Below are positions 20,727 to 29,850 of a DNA stretch of 64,000 bases, one piece after another. This stretch comes from an uncultured Pseudomonadales bacterium (GTDB lineage: Bacteria > Pseudomonadota > Gammaproteobacteria > Pseudomonadales > Azotimanducaceae). The translations under genes were made by a program, and so were the position numbers. The stretch covers positions 1 to 64,000 of the forward strand of contig CALHVX010000025.1 in the NCBI GenBank assembly GCA_938036875.1, in the 5' to 3' direction. Every line of letters starts with the position of its first letter. Position 1 is the first letter of the stretch. A model generated the notes under the pieces. The model was not told the DNA's origin and did no database searches. It saw only the letters and a list, made by a program, of their open reading frames with translations.

Positions 20727-20840
20727 TCTAGCAGTGCCGGTGGGTTTGGTTTTGCGCAACTTAAGCATTGGAATCGCACAAAATCCGCTTTCAACCCCGT
20801 GGCCCTGTGGAGCAAAACCAAACCCATCGGCGCTGATAGA
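20727..20840 (-). repeat. Palindromic element copy B3 (arms 20727-20755 / 20812-20840)
   Basis: TCTAGCAGTGCCGGTGGGTTTGGTTTTGC / GCAAAACCAAACCCATCGGCGCTGATAGA, 26/29 strict; same core. Confidence 0.92.
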
Positions 20841-20871
20841 CCGGGAACCCCAGAACGAACACACCCAAGAA

Positions 20872-22503
20872 CTAACCCGCAGGCGGCGTCCGAATTGTCG
20901 TCTGAATCTGCCCCACAGTCCGAATCCAAGGCTCTTTAACATCCATAGCCTTAGGCAGCTGAACGCTAGCGGCACTGGCGGCCGCTTTGGATGGATACAA
21001 CCCATAAACCACCACGTGAAAGCGTTTGCCTGCACGCCGGAAGGTGTAGGTTGCAAACTTTTCTGGGTCGGCTTGGCGCCCTATATAGCGAGCAACACTT
21101 TCTGCGCTGGACAAGGTAAAGAGTTGCAACGTGAAGCTGTTAGCATCCTGCTGCAGCAGCCAACGCTCGCCTCGCTCACTTGCTCCACCCGTTGTTGAGG
21201 CTAGGGGCTGGGCTTTTTCTCGATCCAGTTTTTGCTGTTCAGCAAGCTGAGCCGCGGCCGCGGCTTTCTTTTTCTCTGCGGCGACTTTGTCCGCGAGCAG
21301 CTGTGCTTCACGTGCCTTGCGTTCTTTAGCCACGCGCTGCGCTTCAATTGCTGCCGCTTTTTCAGCCGCTGCCACCTTCGCGGCAGCTAGCCGTTCCGCT
21401 TCTTGCTTGAGCTTGGCTGCAGCAGCCGCCTTCTCGCGAGCAATCTCCTGTGCACTTTTCAGCGCGGGGCGTGACACCTTCGCTTGATTGTTGTCCTGGG
21501 GATCCGGTAGAGGCGTTGTATTGGGGCGATCTGTCGGCGCTTGAGCCTCAGTGGCAGGCAGCATTGTGTCTTGCGCGCTGCGCGCAACTAAATCGCCGGT
21601 TACCGGCTGTGCCATTGTCTCTGCTGCCGCAAGCTCTTCTGCGTCTACCACCGGCGTTGGCGTATCGTCTCCACCGCTAACCAGCAAATACAACAGGCCA
21701 AAGACCACCACCAACATACCGATCAACATGCGGTGTGTTAACGGAAAGCTAGATTCTTCTTCCTCTACTTCACCGCTGCTTAACCGGGCCAACTCTTGCC
21801 CAGCAAGCTCATCAATACGGCCAGGCAAACCGCTGGAAACCTTGGCAATAGTTTCTACCTGAGCATCGGTAAAAGGTACGCGCCCCCGATAGTTGGCTTG
21901 TTCAAATCGCCACTCTAAGTAACCGCGAACGTCCGCCTGACCAAACCCAATGAGTTGGGTTTCATGACACGCGATATCTAAACTGGCGCCGATCTCTTCA
22001 ACCATGCGTGACACGGTGGGCTCAGCAAACATGACAATTCGAACTTTGCAATCTAACGACAGGCGCAACAAGGTATCAATTGCACGACTGTCTAGACGAT
22101 GCGTGTCGTCTACCAAGATGACACACAAACGCTCTTGTTGCTGTTGCTCTTCAACAAAAGTGCGAATCAGTTCATCCAAGACATCTGCTTTAGCATCGCG
22201 CGCTGCGGCAACACCAAACCCTTGAGCTGCGGCTGCTAGAACATCACGGCGCGACGTAGAAACCTCACCATGGATCTTTGCAGCCAATGCTTTTGGCTCC
22301 ATGCCGCTAGCTAGGTGATCGAACAAGGTGGTTTTACCACTCCCGGCAACACCGGTAACCAGTAAAGATCGACGCGACCATTGGCTTAGGTGGGACAATT
22401 GATCAAGCAGACGCTTGCGCTGACCGCCCGGGTAGAAAGCATCGCCAGTTAGGACAAATGGGTTGTGAGACAACCCCAAGAAAGCTAGTTCGCTGTTGGT
22501 CAC
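20872..22503 (-). CDS. damX: DamX-like protein: AAA ATPase domain + TM + coiled-coil linker + C-terminal SPOR domain
   Basis: 'LLVTGVAGSGKTTLFDHLA', 'VILVDDTHRLD', Ala/Lys-rich linker, C-terminal 'FTLQLFTLSSAESVARYI...FHVVVYGLYPSKAAASAA'; next to aroB. Confidence 0.85.
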   Translation of the reverse strand: MTNSELAFLGLSHNPFVLTGDAFYPGGQRKRLLDQLSHLSQWSRRSLLVTGVAGSGKTTLFDHLASGMEPKALAAKIHGEVSTSRRDVLAAAAQGFGVAAARDAKADVLDELIRTFVEEQQQQERLCVILVDDTHRLDSRAIDTLLRLSLDCKVRIVMFAEPTVSRMVEEIGASLDIACHETQLIGFGQADVRGYLEWRFEQANYRGRVPFTDAQVETIAKVSSGLPGRIDELAGQELARLSSGEVEEEESSFPLTHRMLIGMLVVVFGLLYLLVSGGDDTPTPVVDAEELAAAETMAQPVTGDLVARSAQDTMLPATEAQAPTDRPNTTPLPDPQDNNQAKVSRPALKSAQEIAREKAAAAAKLKQEAERLAAAKVAAAEKAAAIEAQRVAKERKAREAQLLADKVAAEKKKAAAAAQLAEQQKLDREKAQPLASTTGGASERGERWLLQQDANSFTLQLFTLSSAESVARYIGRQADPEKFATYTFRRAGKRFHVVVYGLYPSKAAASAASVQLPKAMDVKEPWIRTVGQIQTTIRTPPAG

Positions 22504-23615
22504 TTAGATAATACCGCCTGCGCAATGGCCGAACGTAGTTGCATTGAGGTCACCGCGTCATCTACTTGTACACTGCCGATGGAGTCCGCCACAATAAATC
22601 TTTGCCTGCCATCCAGCACCTTTTTATCCATACCCATGGCATCCAGCACAGCATCCTCGGAGAGATCCGCAGGGAATGCAACCGGCAAGCCAACCGCCTT
22701 TAGCAAATCGATTAATCGCTCTACAACATCTGGCGTAACACGCCCCTGCACGGCAGACAATTGTGCAGCGGCAACCATGCCCAACGCAACGGCTTCCCCA
22801 TGCAAATAGCGGGTGTAGCCGGTTAACATCTCCACCGCATGCCCAAAGGTGTGTCCGTAATTCAAGATTGCGCGCCGCCCTTGCTCACGCTCGTCTTCGG
22901 CAACAACGGCGGCTTTGACCTCAACCGACCGCTTTACCGCATGGATCAGAGCTTGGGGGTCACGTTCCGCCAGAGCGGCAGAATTTGCTTCACACCAGGC
23001 AAAAAAGTCTGGGTCTTCAATAACGCCATATTTGATCACCTCAGCAAGCCCAGCGGTATATTCCCGCAACGGCAGGGTATTGAGCACATCAATATCGGCT
23101 AACACCGCACTAGGCTGGTAGAAAGCACCAACCATGTTCTTTCCTGCTGGATGATTGATGGCAGTTTTGCCGCCAACTGAAGAATCTACTTGCGCAAGTA
23201 AGGTAGTTGGAATTTGCACAAACCCCACCCCGCGCTGAAAGGTTGCCGCAACAAAGCCCGTGAGATCACCGACCACTCCACCACCCAAGGCAACAAGCGT
23301 GGTACTCCGGTTGTGCCGACGCTGCATCAGGAAATCCAGAATGGCCTGATAGTTAGCAAAAGACTTGTGCTGTTCGCCGTCAGGTAGTTGGTCGTATACG
23401 TCAACCTTCTGGTTCGCAAAGCAGCCCCGCACGGACTCGAGATAGCAACCGCCCTCAAGCGAGGCAATGGTTGTGTTGGTGATGATGGCAACTTGGTCAC
23501 CCACCAGCGCTGGCAACATCAAATCACCGCGCCCGAGCAGGTCTTGGCCTATATGTACCGGATAGCTGCGGTCGCCCAAACTGACGTTAACGCTGGTCGT
23601 TTTTGTTTGGTTCAA
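22500..23615 (-). CDS. aroB: 3-dehydroquinate synthase
   Basis: 'LGGGVVGDLTGFVAATFQRGV', 'QIPTTLLAQVDSSVGGKTAINHPAGKNMVGAFYQP', 'LNYGHTFGHAVE'. Confidence 0.96.
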   Translation of the reverse strand: MNQTKTTSVNVSLGDRSYPVHIGQDLLGRGDLMLPALVGDQVAIITNTTIASLEGGCYLESVRGCFANQKVDVYDQLPDGEQHKSFANYQAILDFLMQRRHNRSTTLVALGGGVVGDLTGFVAATFQRGVGFVQIPTTLLAQVDSSVGGKTAINHPAGKNMVGAFYQPSAVLADIDVLNTLPLREYTAGLAEVIKYGVIEDPDFFAWCEANSAALAERDPQALIHAVKRSVEVKAAVVAEDEREQGRRAILNYGHTFGHAVEMLTGYTRYLHGEAVALGMVAAAQLSAVQGRVTPDVVERLIDLLKAVGLPVAFPADLSEDAVLDAMGMDKKVLDGRQRFIVADSIGSVQVDDAVTSMQLRSAIAQAVLSK

Positions 23616-24238
23616 CCTAAAATCCCATCGTTGCGCAACTGCTGCTCTATATGCCGCGCTAGAACTTTTGGACTAGAGCTATCCGTGGTGAAGCGGTAGT
23701 CGGCAATCTCTGTATACAGCGGACCGCGTTCGCACTGCAGGCGCTGCAGGGTTTCTCGCATACTGGGCTCGGATGCCTCTGTCGCCGGCAGCGACTTCTT
23801 AACCCCATCTGTGGCACTACCTTTGTGATTGCCTCTGTGACCACCTTTGGGACCGCCTTTAGGATTGAGCAAAGGCCGATTCTTATCCTTGCGAGTTCGT
23901 GCCACCAGATGTTCCAGCGAGCTGTCCAAGTGCACAACCACGCCGTTGGCGGCTAACATTTGCCGATTTTCCACCCGCAACACCGCCCCGCCACCGGTAG
24001 CTAACACTAGGCCACTCGATTGGCTCAGCTCGGCGATAACCGACTGCTCTCGGTCACGAAACCCAGCCTCGCCCTCAACATCAAAGATCCAGGGAATATC
24101 AGCGCCCGCCCGTTCTTCGATCACGTGGTCCGAATCAACAAAGTGCCAATGAATTGCATCAGCCAGGAGTCGGCCGATGGTGGTTTTGCCAACCGCCATT
24201 AGACCTACCAGAAATATGTTCTGCGCAGCCATGAACAA
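23612..24238 (-). CDS. aroK: Shikimate kinase with a repeat insertion in the lid region
   Basis: 'IFLVGLMAVGKTTIGRLLA', 'DSDHVIEERAGADIPWIFDVEGEAGFRDRE', 'LATGGGAVLR', then 'DKNRPLLNPKGGPKGGHRGNHKGS...'. Confidence 0.93.
   Translation of the reverse strand: MFMAAQNIFLVGLMAVGKTTIGRLLADAIHWHFVDSDHVIEERAGADIPWIFDVEGEAGFRDREQSVIAELSQSSGLVLATGGGAVLRVENRQMLAANGVVVHLDSSLEHLVARTRKDKNRPLLNPKGGPKGGHRGNHKGSATDGVKKSLPATEASEPSMRETLQRLQCERGPLYTEIADYRFTTDSSSPKVLARHIEQQLRNDGILG
23820..23867 (-). repeat. In-frame 12-bp tandem repeat (about 4 units) inside aroK
   Basis: CCTTTGTGATTG / CCTCTGTGACCA / CCTTTGGGACCG / CCTTTAGGATTG. Confidence 0.85.
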
Positions 24239-24325
24239 CGCCGAATGACAACAAGACCTTAGTGTAATGCCTGCTCGCTGGCTTGCCTATGGTAAAGCCA
24301 GGTCTGCCAAGGAAAAAAACCAAGC

Positions 24326-24351
24326 AAAAAAAAGGCGACCCTTAGGTCGCC
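24326..24351 (-). terminator. Rho-independent terminator after pilQ
   Basis: GGCGACC-CTTA-GGTCGCC hairpin (24334-24351) flanked by A8 (T-run on minus strand). Confidence 0.85.
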
Positions 24352-24380
24352 TTCGTCAAGCCGATTCGTACTTAGGAGGC

Positions 24381-26585
24381 TTAACGGTCGGTGATGGAAT
24401 CCTTGAGGATTCTAGGCGTAACAAAGATCAATAGTTCGGTCTTGTCATCGCGCTCAGAATCACGTCGGAACAATCGGCCTACATAAGGTAGGTCACCAAA
24501 GAACGGCGTCTTGACCGTTGAAATGGTTTTATCTGTCTGGAAGATACCGCCCAATACGATGGTCTGGCCGTTATCCACTAGTACTTCCGTCTCAACTTCG
24601 TTGGTGTTGATTGCCGGGGCGCCACCAACCGTGAGCTGAGCAACCGTATCTTGCTTCACGTTCAGGTCCATGATGATCCGGTTATCTGGTGTAATCTGAG
24701 GTGTAACCTCAAGCTTCAACACCGCGTCCTTAAAGGACGTAGAGGTTGCACCACTGCTGGTTGCCTCTTGATAAGGAATCTCAACACCCGACTCGATCAT
24801 AGCGGTCGACTTGTCTGCGGTGATGACCTTTGGTCGCGCCACAACTTCGGCATGGCCATCGGTCTGTAGAGCAGAAAGCTCCAAGTCCAAGATATAGCTA
24901 CTTGCCGTGATACCAACACCAAAGCTACTAACGCCTTGGCCCGTCACGCCTAGATCTACAACGTTAGCCGTAGTATCGGTAATGGTGAAGCCCGTTGGGT
25001 CTGGATTAAAGGGGCCAGTCGCATCTTCATTGGCTTCGGCGAAGCCGTTTTGCAGCTCGGTTAGGGTCTCAGAGGAACCACCATACTTAAGCAGCTGTGC
25101 GCCGTTGTCTTTCAATGCACCGCCACCCCACTTCACACCCAACTGCTTGGAGTAGTTGGCGTTAGCAGCAACAATGCGCGACTCGATCAGTACTTGCGGA
25201 ACCGGTACATCCAGCCGTGAGATAACTCGACGGAAGTCTTCTAGACGGTCAGCGGTATCGGTCAAAATGATTGAGTTGGTACGCTCATCAACAATCACAC
25301 TACCGCGATCAGAGACAACTGACCCACCGCTAGAGGTCGAAGCGGAAAATAGATCGTAAAGCTCCGTGGCACTAGCGTAGCTCACTTGAATGAACTCAGT
25401 ACGCAAAGGCGCTAGCTCAGAGATTTGCTTTTGGTTTTCAAGCTCGAGTTTTTCGCGAGCCGCAATTTCAGACGCTGGCGCTACTAAGAGCACGTTACCG
25501 GCTTGACGCTTATCCAAACCTTTGGTCTTTAAGATCAGCTCTAACGCTTGATCCCAAGGCACGTTCTTCAAGCGCAGAGTAATGCGACCAGCGACCGTAT
25601 CACTAGCCACCAAGTTCAAGTCAGTGAAGTCTGCGATTAACTGAAGAACCGAGCGCACCTCAATGTCTTGGAAGTTCAACGATAACTTTTCGCCCGTATA
25701 CTTGAAGATATCGCTACGAGCCGCAATCTCGTCTTCGGTTACCGGGCTCACATCAATCGACATGGTGCCGTCGGTCTGGTACGCGAGGTAGTCGTAGTCA
25801 CCGTTGGCGGCAATGTTAAGAACCGTGTGGTTGCCTTCTTGGACAGCATCAACCACTTCCACCGGCGTTGCAAAGTCGGTGACATCAAGACGTCGACGCA
25901 TGGCTTCTGGCAGTGCGGTGTTGCGAATTTCTACTCGGATATTGCCCGCTGCACTTGTGACGTCAACTGGCGCTTTAGGGTCAGACAAGGTAAGAAGCAC
26001 ACGCCCTTCACCGTTTGGCCCGCGACGAAAATCTACGTTAGACAAAGTTGATTCAGAGTAACTTGCAGCGCTGCTGGTGTTATTGCTAACCGCATTGTTT
26101 ACCGACGAACTCGAAGAGTCTGACGCTGTGCTAGCGACTACCCCTGAGTTGTTGTTCGCGCCAACTAGCAAGACCAAGGTATTCCCATCGATGCTGGTGT
26201 CGTAGGCCACTAGTTGCGTCAAGTTAACGATAGCGCGGGTTCTGTCCGCGGTGCTAACAATAGAGACGCGACGCGCATTACCTATACCTAAAGGATGATG
26301 CTTTTTGCTCAGAGCACTAACAACACCCGGCATGTCGAGCACAATCCGCGCCGGCTGCTCAATGGTGTAACCACGTGGATCTGTAGGCGCCCCGTCAAAC
26401 TCAAACCGAATTTCGGTCTTGTCGCCTGGAAGAGAGGCAAACGAGATGTCGCGAATTGTGGCTGACCAAGCGGGCGTTGCTAAGGCTACAAGCAGTGCTG
26501 TAGTTAACCAACGCAACCTAAGGCTTAAGCCCCGTCTACAAAATGTACCAAACGCCCGAGTGAGCCGCTTTTGCATGTTATTCAT
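24381..26585 (-). CDS. pilQ: Type IV pilus secretin PilQ
   Basis: AMIN domain, 'LSLNFQDIEVRSVLQLIADFTDLNLVASDTVAGRITLRLKNVPWDQALELIL', secretin C-terminal. Confidence 0.95.
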   Translation of the reverse strand: MNNMQKRLTRAFGTFCRRGLSLRLRWLTTALLVALATPAWSATIRDISFASLPGDKTEIRFEFDGAPTDPRGYTIEQPARIVLDMPGVVSALSKKHHPLGIGNARRVSIVSTADRTRAIVNLTQLVAYDTSIDGNTLVLLVGANNNSGVVASTASDSSSSSVNNAVSNNTSSAASYSESTLSNVDFRRGPNGEGRVLLTLSDPKAPVDVTSAAGNIRVEIRNTALPEAMRRRLDVTDFATPVEVVDAVQEGNHTVLNIAANGDYDYLAYQTDGTMSIDVSPVTEDEIAARSDIFKYTGEKLSLNFQDIEVRSVLQLIADFTDLNLVASDTVAGRITLRLKNVPWDQALELILKTKGLDKRQAGNVLLVAPASEIAAREKLELENQKQISELAPLRTEFIQVSYASATELYDLFSASTSSGGSVVSDRGSVIVDERTNSIILTDTADRLEDFRRVISRLDVPVPQVLIESRIVAANANYSKQLGVKWGGGALKDNGAQLLKYGGSSETLTELQNGFAEANEDATGPFNPDPTGFTITDTTANVVDLGVTGQGVSSFGVGITASSYILDLELSALQTDGHAEVVARPKVITADKSTAMIESGVEIPYQEATSSGATSTSFKDAVLKLEVTPQITPDNRIIMDLNVKQDTVAQLTVGGAPAINTNEVETEVLVDNGQTIVLGGIFQTDKTISTVKTPFFGDLPYVGRLFRRDSERDDKTELLIFVTPRILKDSITDR

Positions 26586-26588
26586 CCT

Positions 26589-27119
26589 TTACTCCACACT
26601 CTTCAGCGATACAGTGCGTTCACGTTGAACCCAGCCGCCGGTACCATCTGAGACAATTTCAACCAGTTCTATCGCTACATCGTTCAGACTTCGGACATTG
26701 CCGTGGTCAGTTCCCATGTAGTCTCCTTTACGGACGCGATGCACAACTCCGTCCACATCACGCACCAAAGCGAAAACAGAGCCATTTTGTGACAGCGTAC
26801 CTACCATTGCCAATTGTGCAATGGGGAACTGCTCTAAATTTTGCTTAACCCGATTAAAATCAGGCTCCACTTGGGGGCCGCCGGCTGTTTTAGCAACTCG
26901 ACGAACCACAACTGGTGGCTCAAACGGACTGCGCATGACGCTTGCTTGGTAAGCAAAGGGAGCAACCGTTTTGATTGTAGGTAGCGGTGGAATTCGGCTC
27001 TTCGGGCGCGACTTCACCTCATCCATGTAGCTTTTTAGATCGCTAAAGTCACCATCAGCGCAACCACCAAGCAGTGTGGCCGCCAACAGGCTAAGCAGAA
27101 GTACGGTTAACTGGCGCAT
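26589..27119 (-). CDS. pilP: Type IV pilus lipoprotein PilP
   Basis: Lipobox 'LLGGCADGD', 'LVRDVDGVVHRVRKGDYMGTDHGNV', synteny. Confidence 0.93.
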   Translation of the reverse strand: MRQLTVLLLSLLAATLLGGCADGDFSDLKSYMDEVKSRPKSRIPPLPTIKTVAPFAYQASVMRSPFEPPVVVRRVAKTAGGPQVEPDFNRVKQNLEQFPIAQLAMVGTLSQNGSVFALVRDVDGVVHRVRKGDYMGTDHGNVRSLNDVAIELVEIVSDGTGGWVQRERTVSLKSVE

Positions 27120-27730
27120 TAGCCCTCCGTCTCCAAGTATCGATAGGTCTTGGCTTCAATACTCATTTTCAGGTTATTCACCGAGTTTTCCGGCTTAATA
27201 ATAAAATCGTGCAGCGTCACAATACGCGACAAGCTAGCAACACCACTCACAAAGGAACCAAGCTTGTGGTAGTCGCCTTCAACCACAATGCGGATAGGCA
27301 GCTCTATGTAGAACTCGGTTGACCGCTCGGGCTCAAGTTCAATGCTTTCAATCGTTAGCTCATTGTCCAGCGCTGTACGAGTGATGTCCTCCAACAGACC
27401 GGGGACCTCAGTATCACTGGGCAGTTGACGAAGCAACGCGCCAAAAGTTGCCGTCATCTCTTCTTTTTGCTGACGGTAAGCGTCGAGATTGGTCGCCTGC
27501 GCACTTTTGTCTTCAAAGTCCCGGCGCAAATCTTGCTCAGTCGCCTGCACAGCGGTCAGCGTCTTCTGCTTTGCTGTTAAATAGAAGTAGTAACCGCCGC
27601 CAATGACCAACGCCGCAAGCAGCACCATAATGATGATCTTAACGACTTTCGGCCAGGAGCCAATGTTGTTGGCATCCAGATCGCTGAAATCAAAGTTCTG
27701 CAGCTGTTCGAGAGTATCTTGCATAGCCAT
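27119..27730 (-). CDS. pilO: Type IV pilus assembly protein PilO
   Basis: Single TM, 'LPSDTEVPGLLEDITRTAL', synteny. Confidence 0.92.
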   Translation of the reverse strand: MAMQDTLEQLQNFDFSDLDANNIGSWPKVVKIIIMVLLAALVIGGGYYFYLTAKQKTLTAVQATEQDLRRDFEDKSAQATNLDAYRQQKEEMTATFGALLRQLPSDTEVPGLLEDITRTALDNELTIESIELEPERSTEFYIELPIRIVVEGDYHKLGSFVSGVASLSRIVTLHDFIIKPENSVNNLKMSIEAKTYRYLETEG

Positions 27731-27733
27731 GCG

Positions 27734-28293
27734 TTACTCCTCCGTCGCTGTGGCGGTGGGATTCACCTGGTTAAAGGTCAAGTCAAACCGGCTCGCTTGG
27801 GAGTTGGGCGACGCTTCTTTAATGCTCTTGAGGTTCGGATTTTGGAACCAACCAGAAGTATCCAAGTTACGCATCAGAGATGAAATCCTATTGTTGGACT
27901 CAGCTGTACCAGAAACCGCAAGATCCGCACCGGACATAGACAGCTCTTCGTAGTACACACCTTTAGACATTGTGCGGACCAACTCATCGAACACTCGCAC
28001 GATGACCGGACGGTTACCCTGCAAATCCTGGATCACCCGCATCCGCGAGAGCAGCTCTTCGCGCTCACGACGCAAGGTGCTTATCTCTTTGATTTTTTCG
28101 TCTAGCTGAGCAATTTCTGTGGTTAGCACCTTGTTACGAGCGGTCTGCTGCTCGATTGCACCGTCTAATTGCCACCCCCAAGCAAAAACCGCCAAGCCAG
28201 CACCAAGCAACACTAAGGCCAAATTGACCAAAAATTCTTGCTTACGCTTCTCGCGTTCCCATTCACGCCAGGGTAATAAGTTAATACGAGCCA

Positions 28294-28294
<1 letters not shown>
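27734..28294 (-). CDS. pilN: Type IV pilus assembly protein PilN
   Basis: 'MARINLLPWREWEREKRKQEF', synteny. Confidence 0.94.
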
Positions 28295-29385
<1,091 letters not shown>

Positions 29386-29850
29386 CTACCGTTCGCCGGG
29401 TGCGTCTATCTGCCGCACGCTCTCGCGCTGTCTATTTGCTACACCTGCAACAGCAAGCTTAGCAACAAACAACGAGCCGACTTCTTTACCAGGAAATTTG
29501 CAACTTACTTGATGACGTCCAGAAATTTTGTCATCAACCATCTGCAGTCTTAGCTATTTCGCCCGGTTTCCCTTCTTCTTTCGCACGCTGCGTCTTACCA
29601 AAGCCTGCGACATCATTCTTCGAGAACTAAAAACCACTTCAACTCCCGACACTTACGTACAACAGTTCGCGTAAACTCCACGAAACTTTGCGGCGCGACA
29701 TTAACTCACCTGATAGTTAAGAGCAAATGTCCAGAAGCATGCTTAAATTGTCGACTACATCACTCGACTTACAACACCATTTGGCATTTGCAGTGTTAAT
29801 CTATGCACCGCATTTGCGTTCATATAGAGCCTAACAATTCACAACATCCG

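Larger units (their letters stand above)
20190..20858. repeat. Tandem duplication of the A-spacer-B module, period 354 bp
   Basis: Spacer 'CACCCGCTCTACGCTAGCAATAGATCAACAGCTCAGCGAGCTTAGCGAATGCGGATAGCCACGGCG' occurs at 20287 and again at 20641. Confidence 0.92.

Noticed and set aside
18312-20840. CRISPR array
   Set aside because: Repeats alternate orientation, are only six, have long unequal spacing, and no cas genes are present.
18312-20840. Integron attC cassette array around the carotenoid oxygenase
   Set aside because: No RYYYAAC/GTTRRRY core pairs and no integrase; element termini do not fit attC sites.
18312-20840. Insertion sequence or composite transposon
   Set aside because: No transposase ORF and no clear target-site duplication that I could identify; only a non-autonomous or structural element remains plausible.
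18177-20929. Many small ORFs such as 18304-18546, 20025-20225, 20335-20685, 20654-20929 with recurring 'MALWSKT', 'LKLRKT', 'CAKQFLPHPLYA' peptides
   Set aside because: They are translations of the palindromic repeats in various frames and orientations; the similarity is explained by the DNA element, and no frame is consistently preserved.
21236-21440. Ala/Lys-rich repetitive segment in the damX-like gene
   Set aside because: Typical periplasmic coiled-coil/linker low complexity of TonB/DamX-like proteins, not a discrete DNA tandem repeat.
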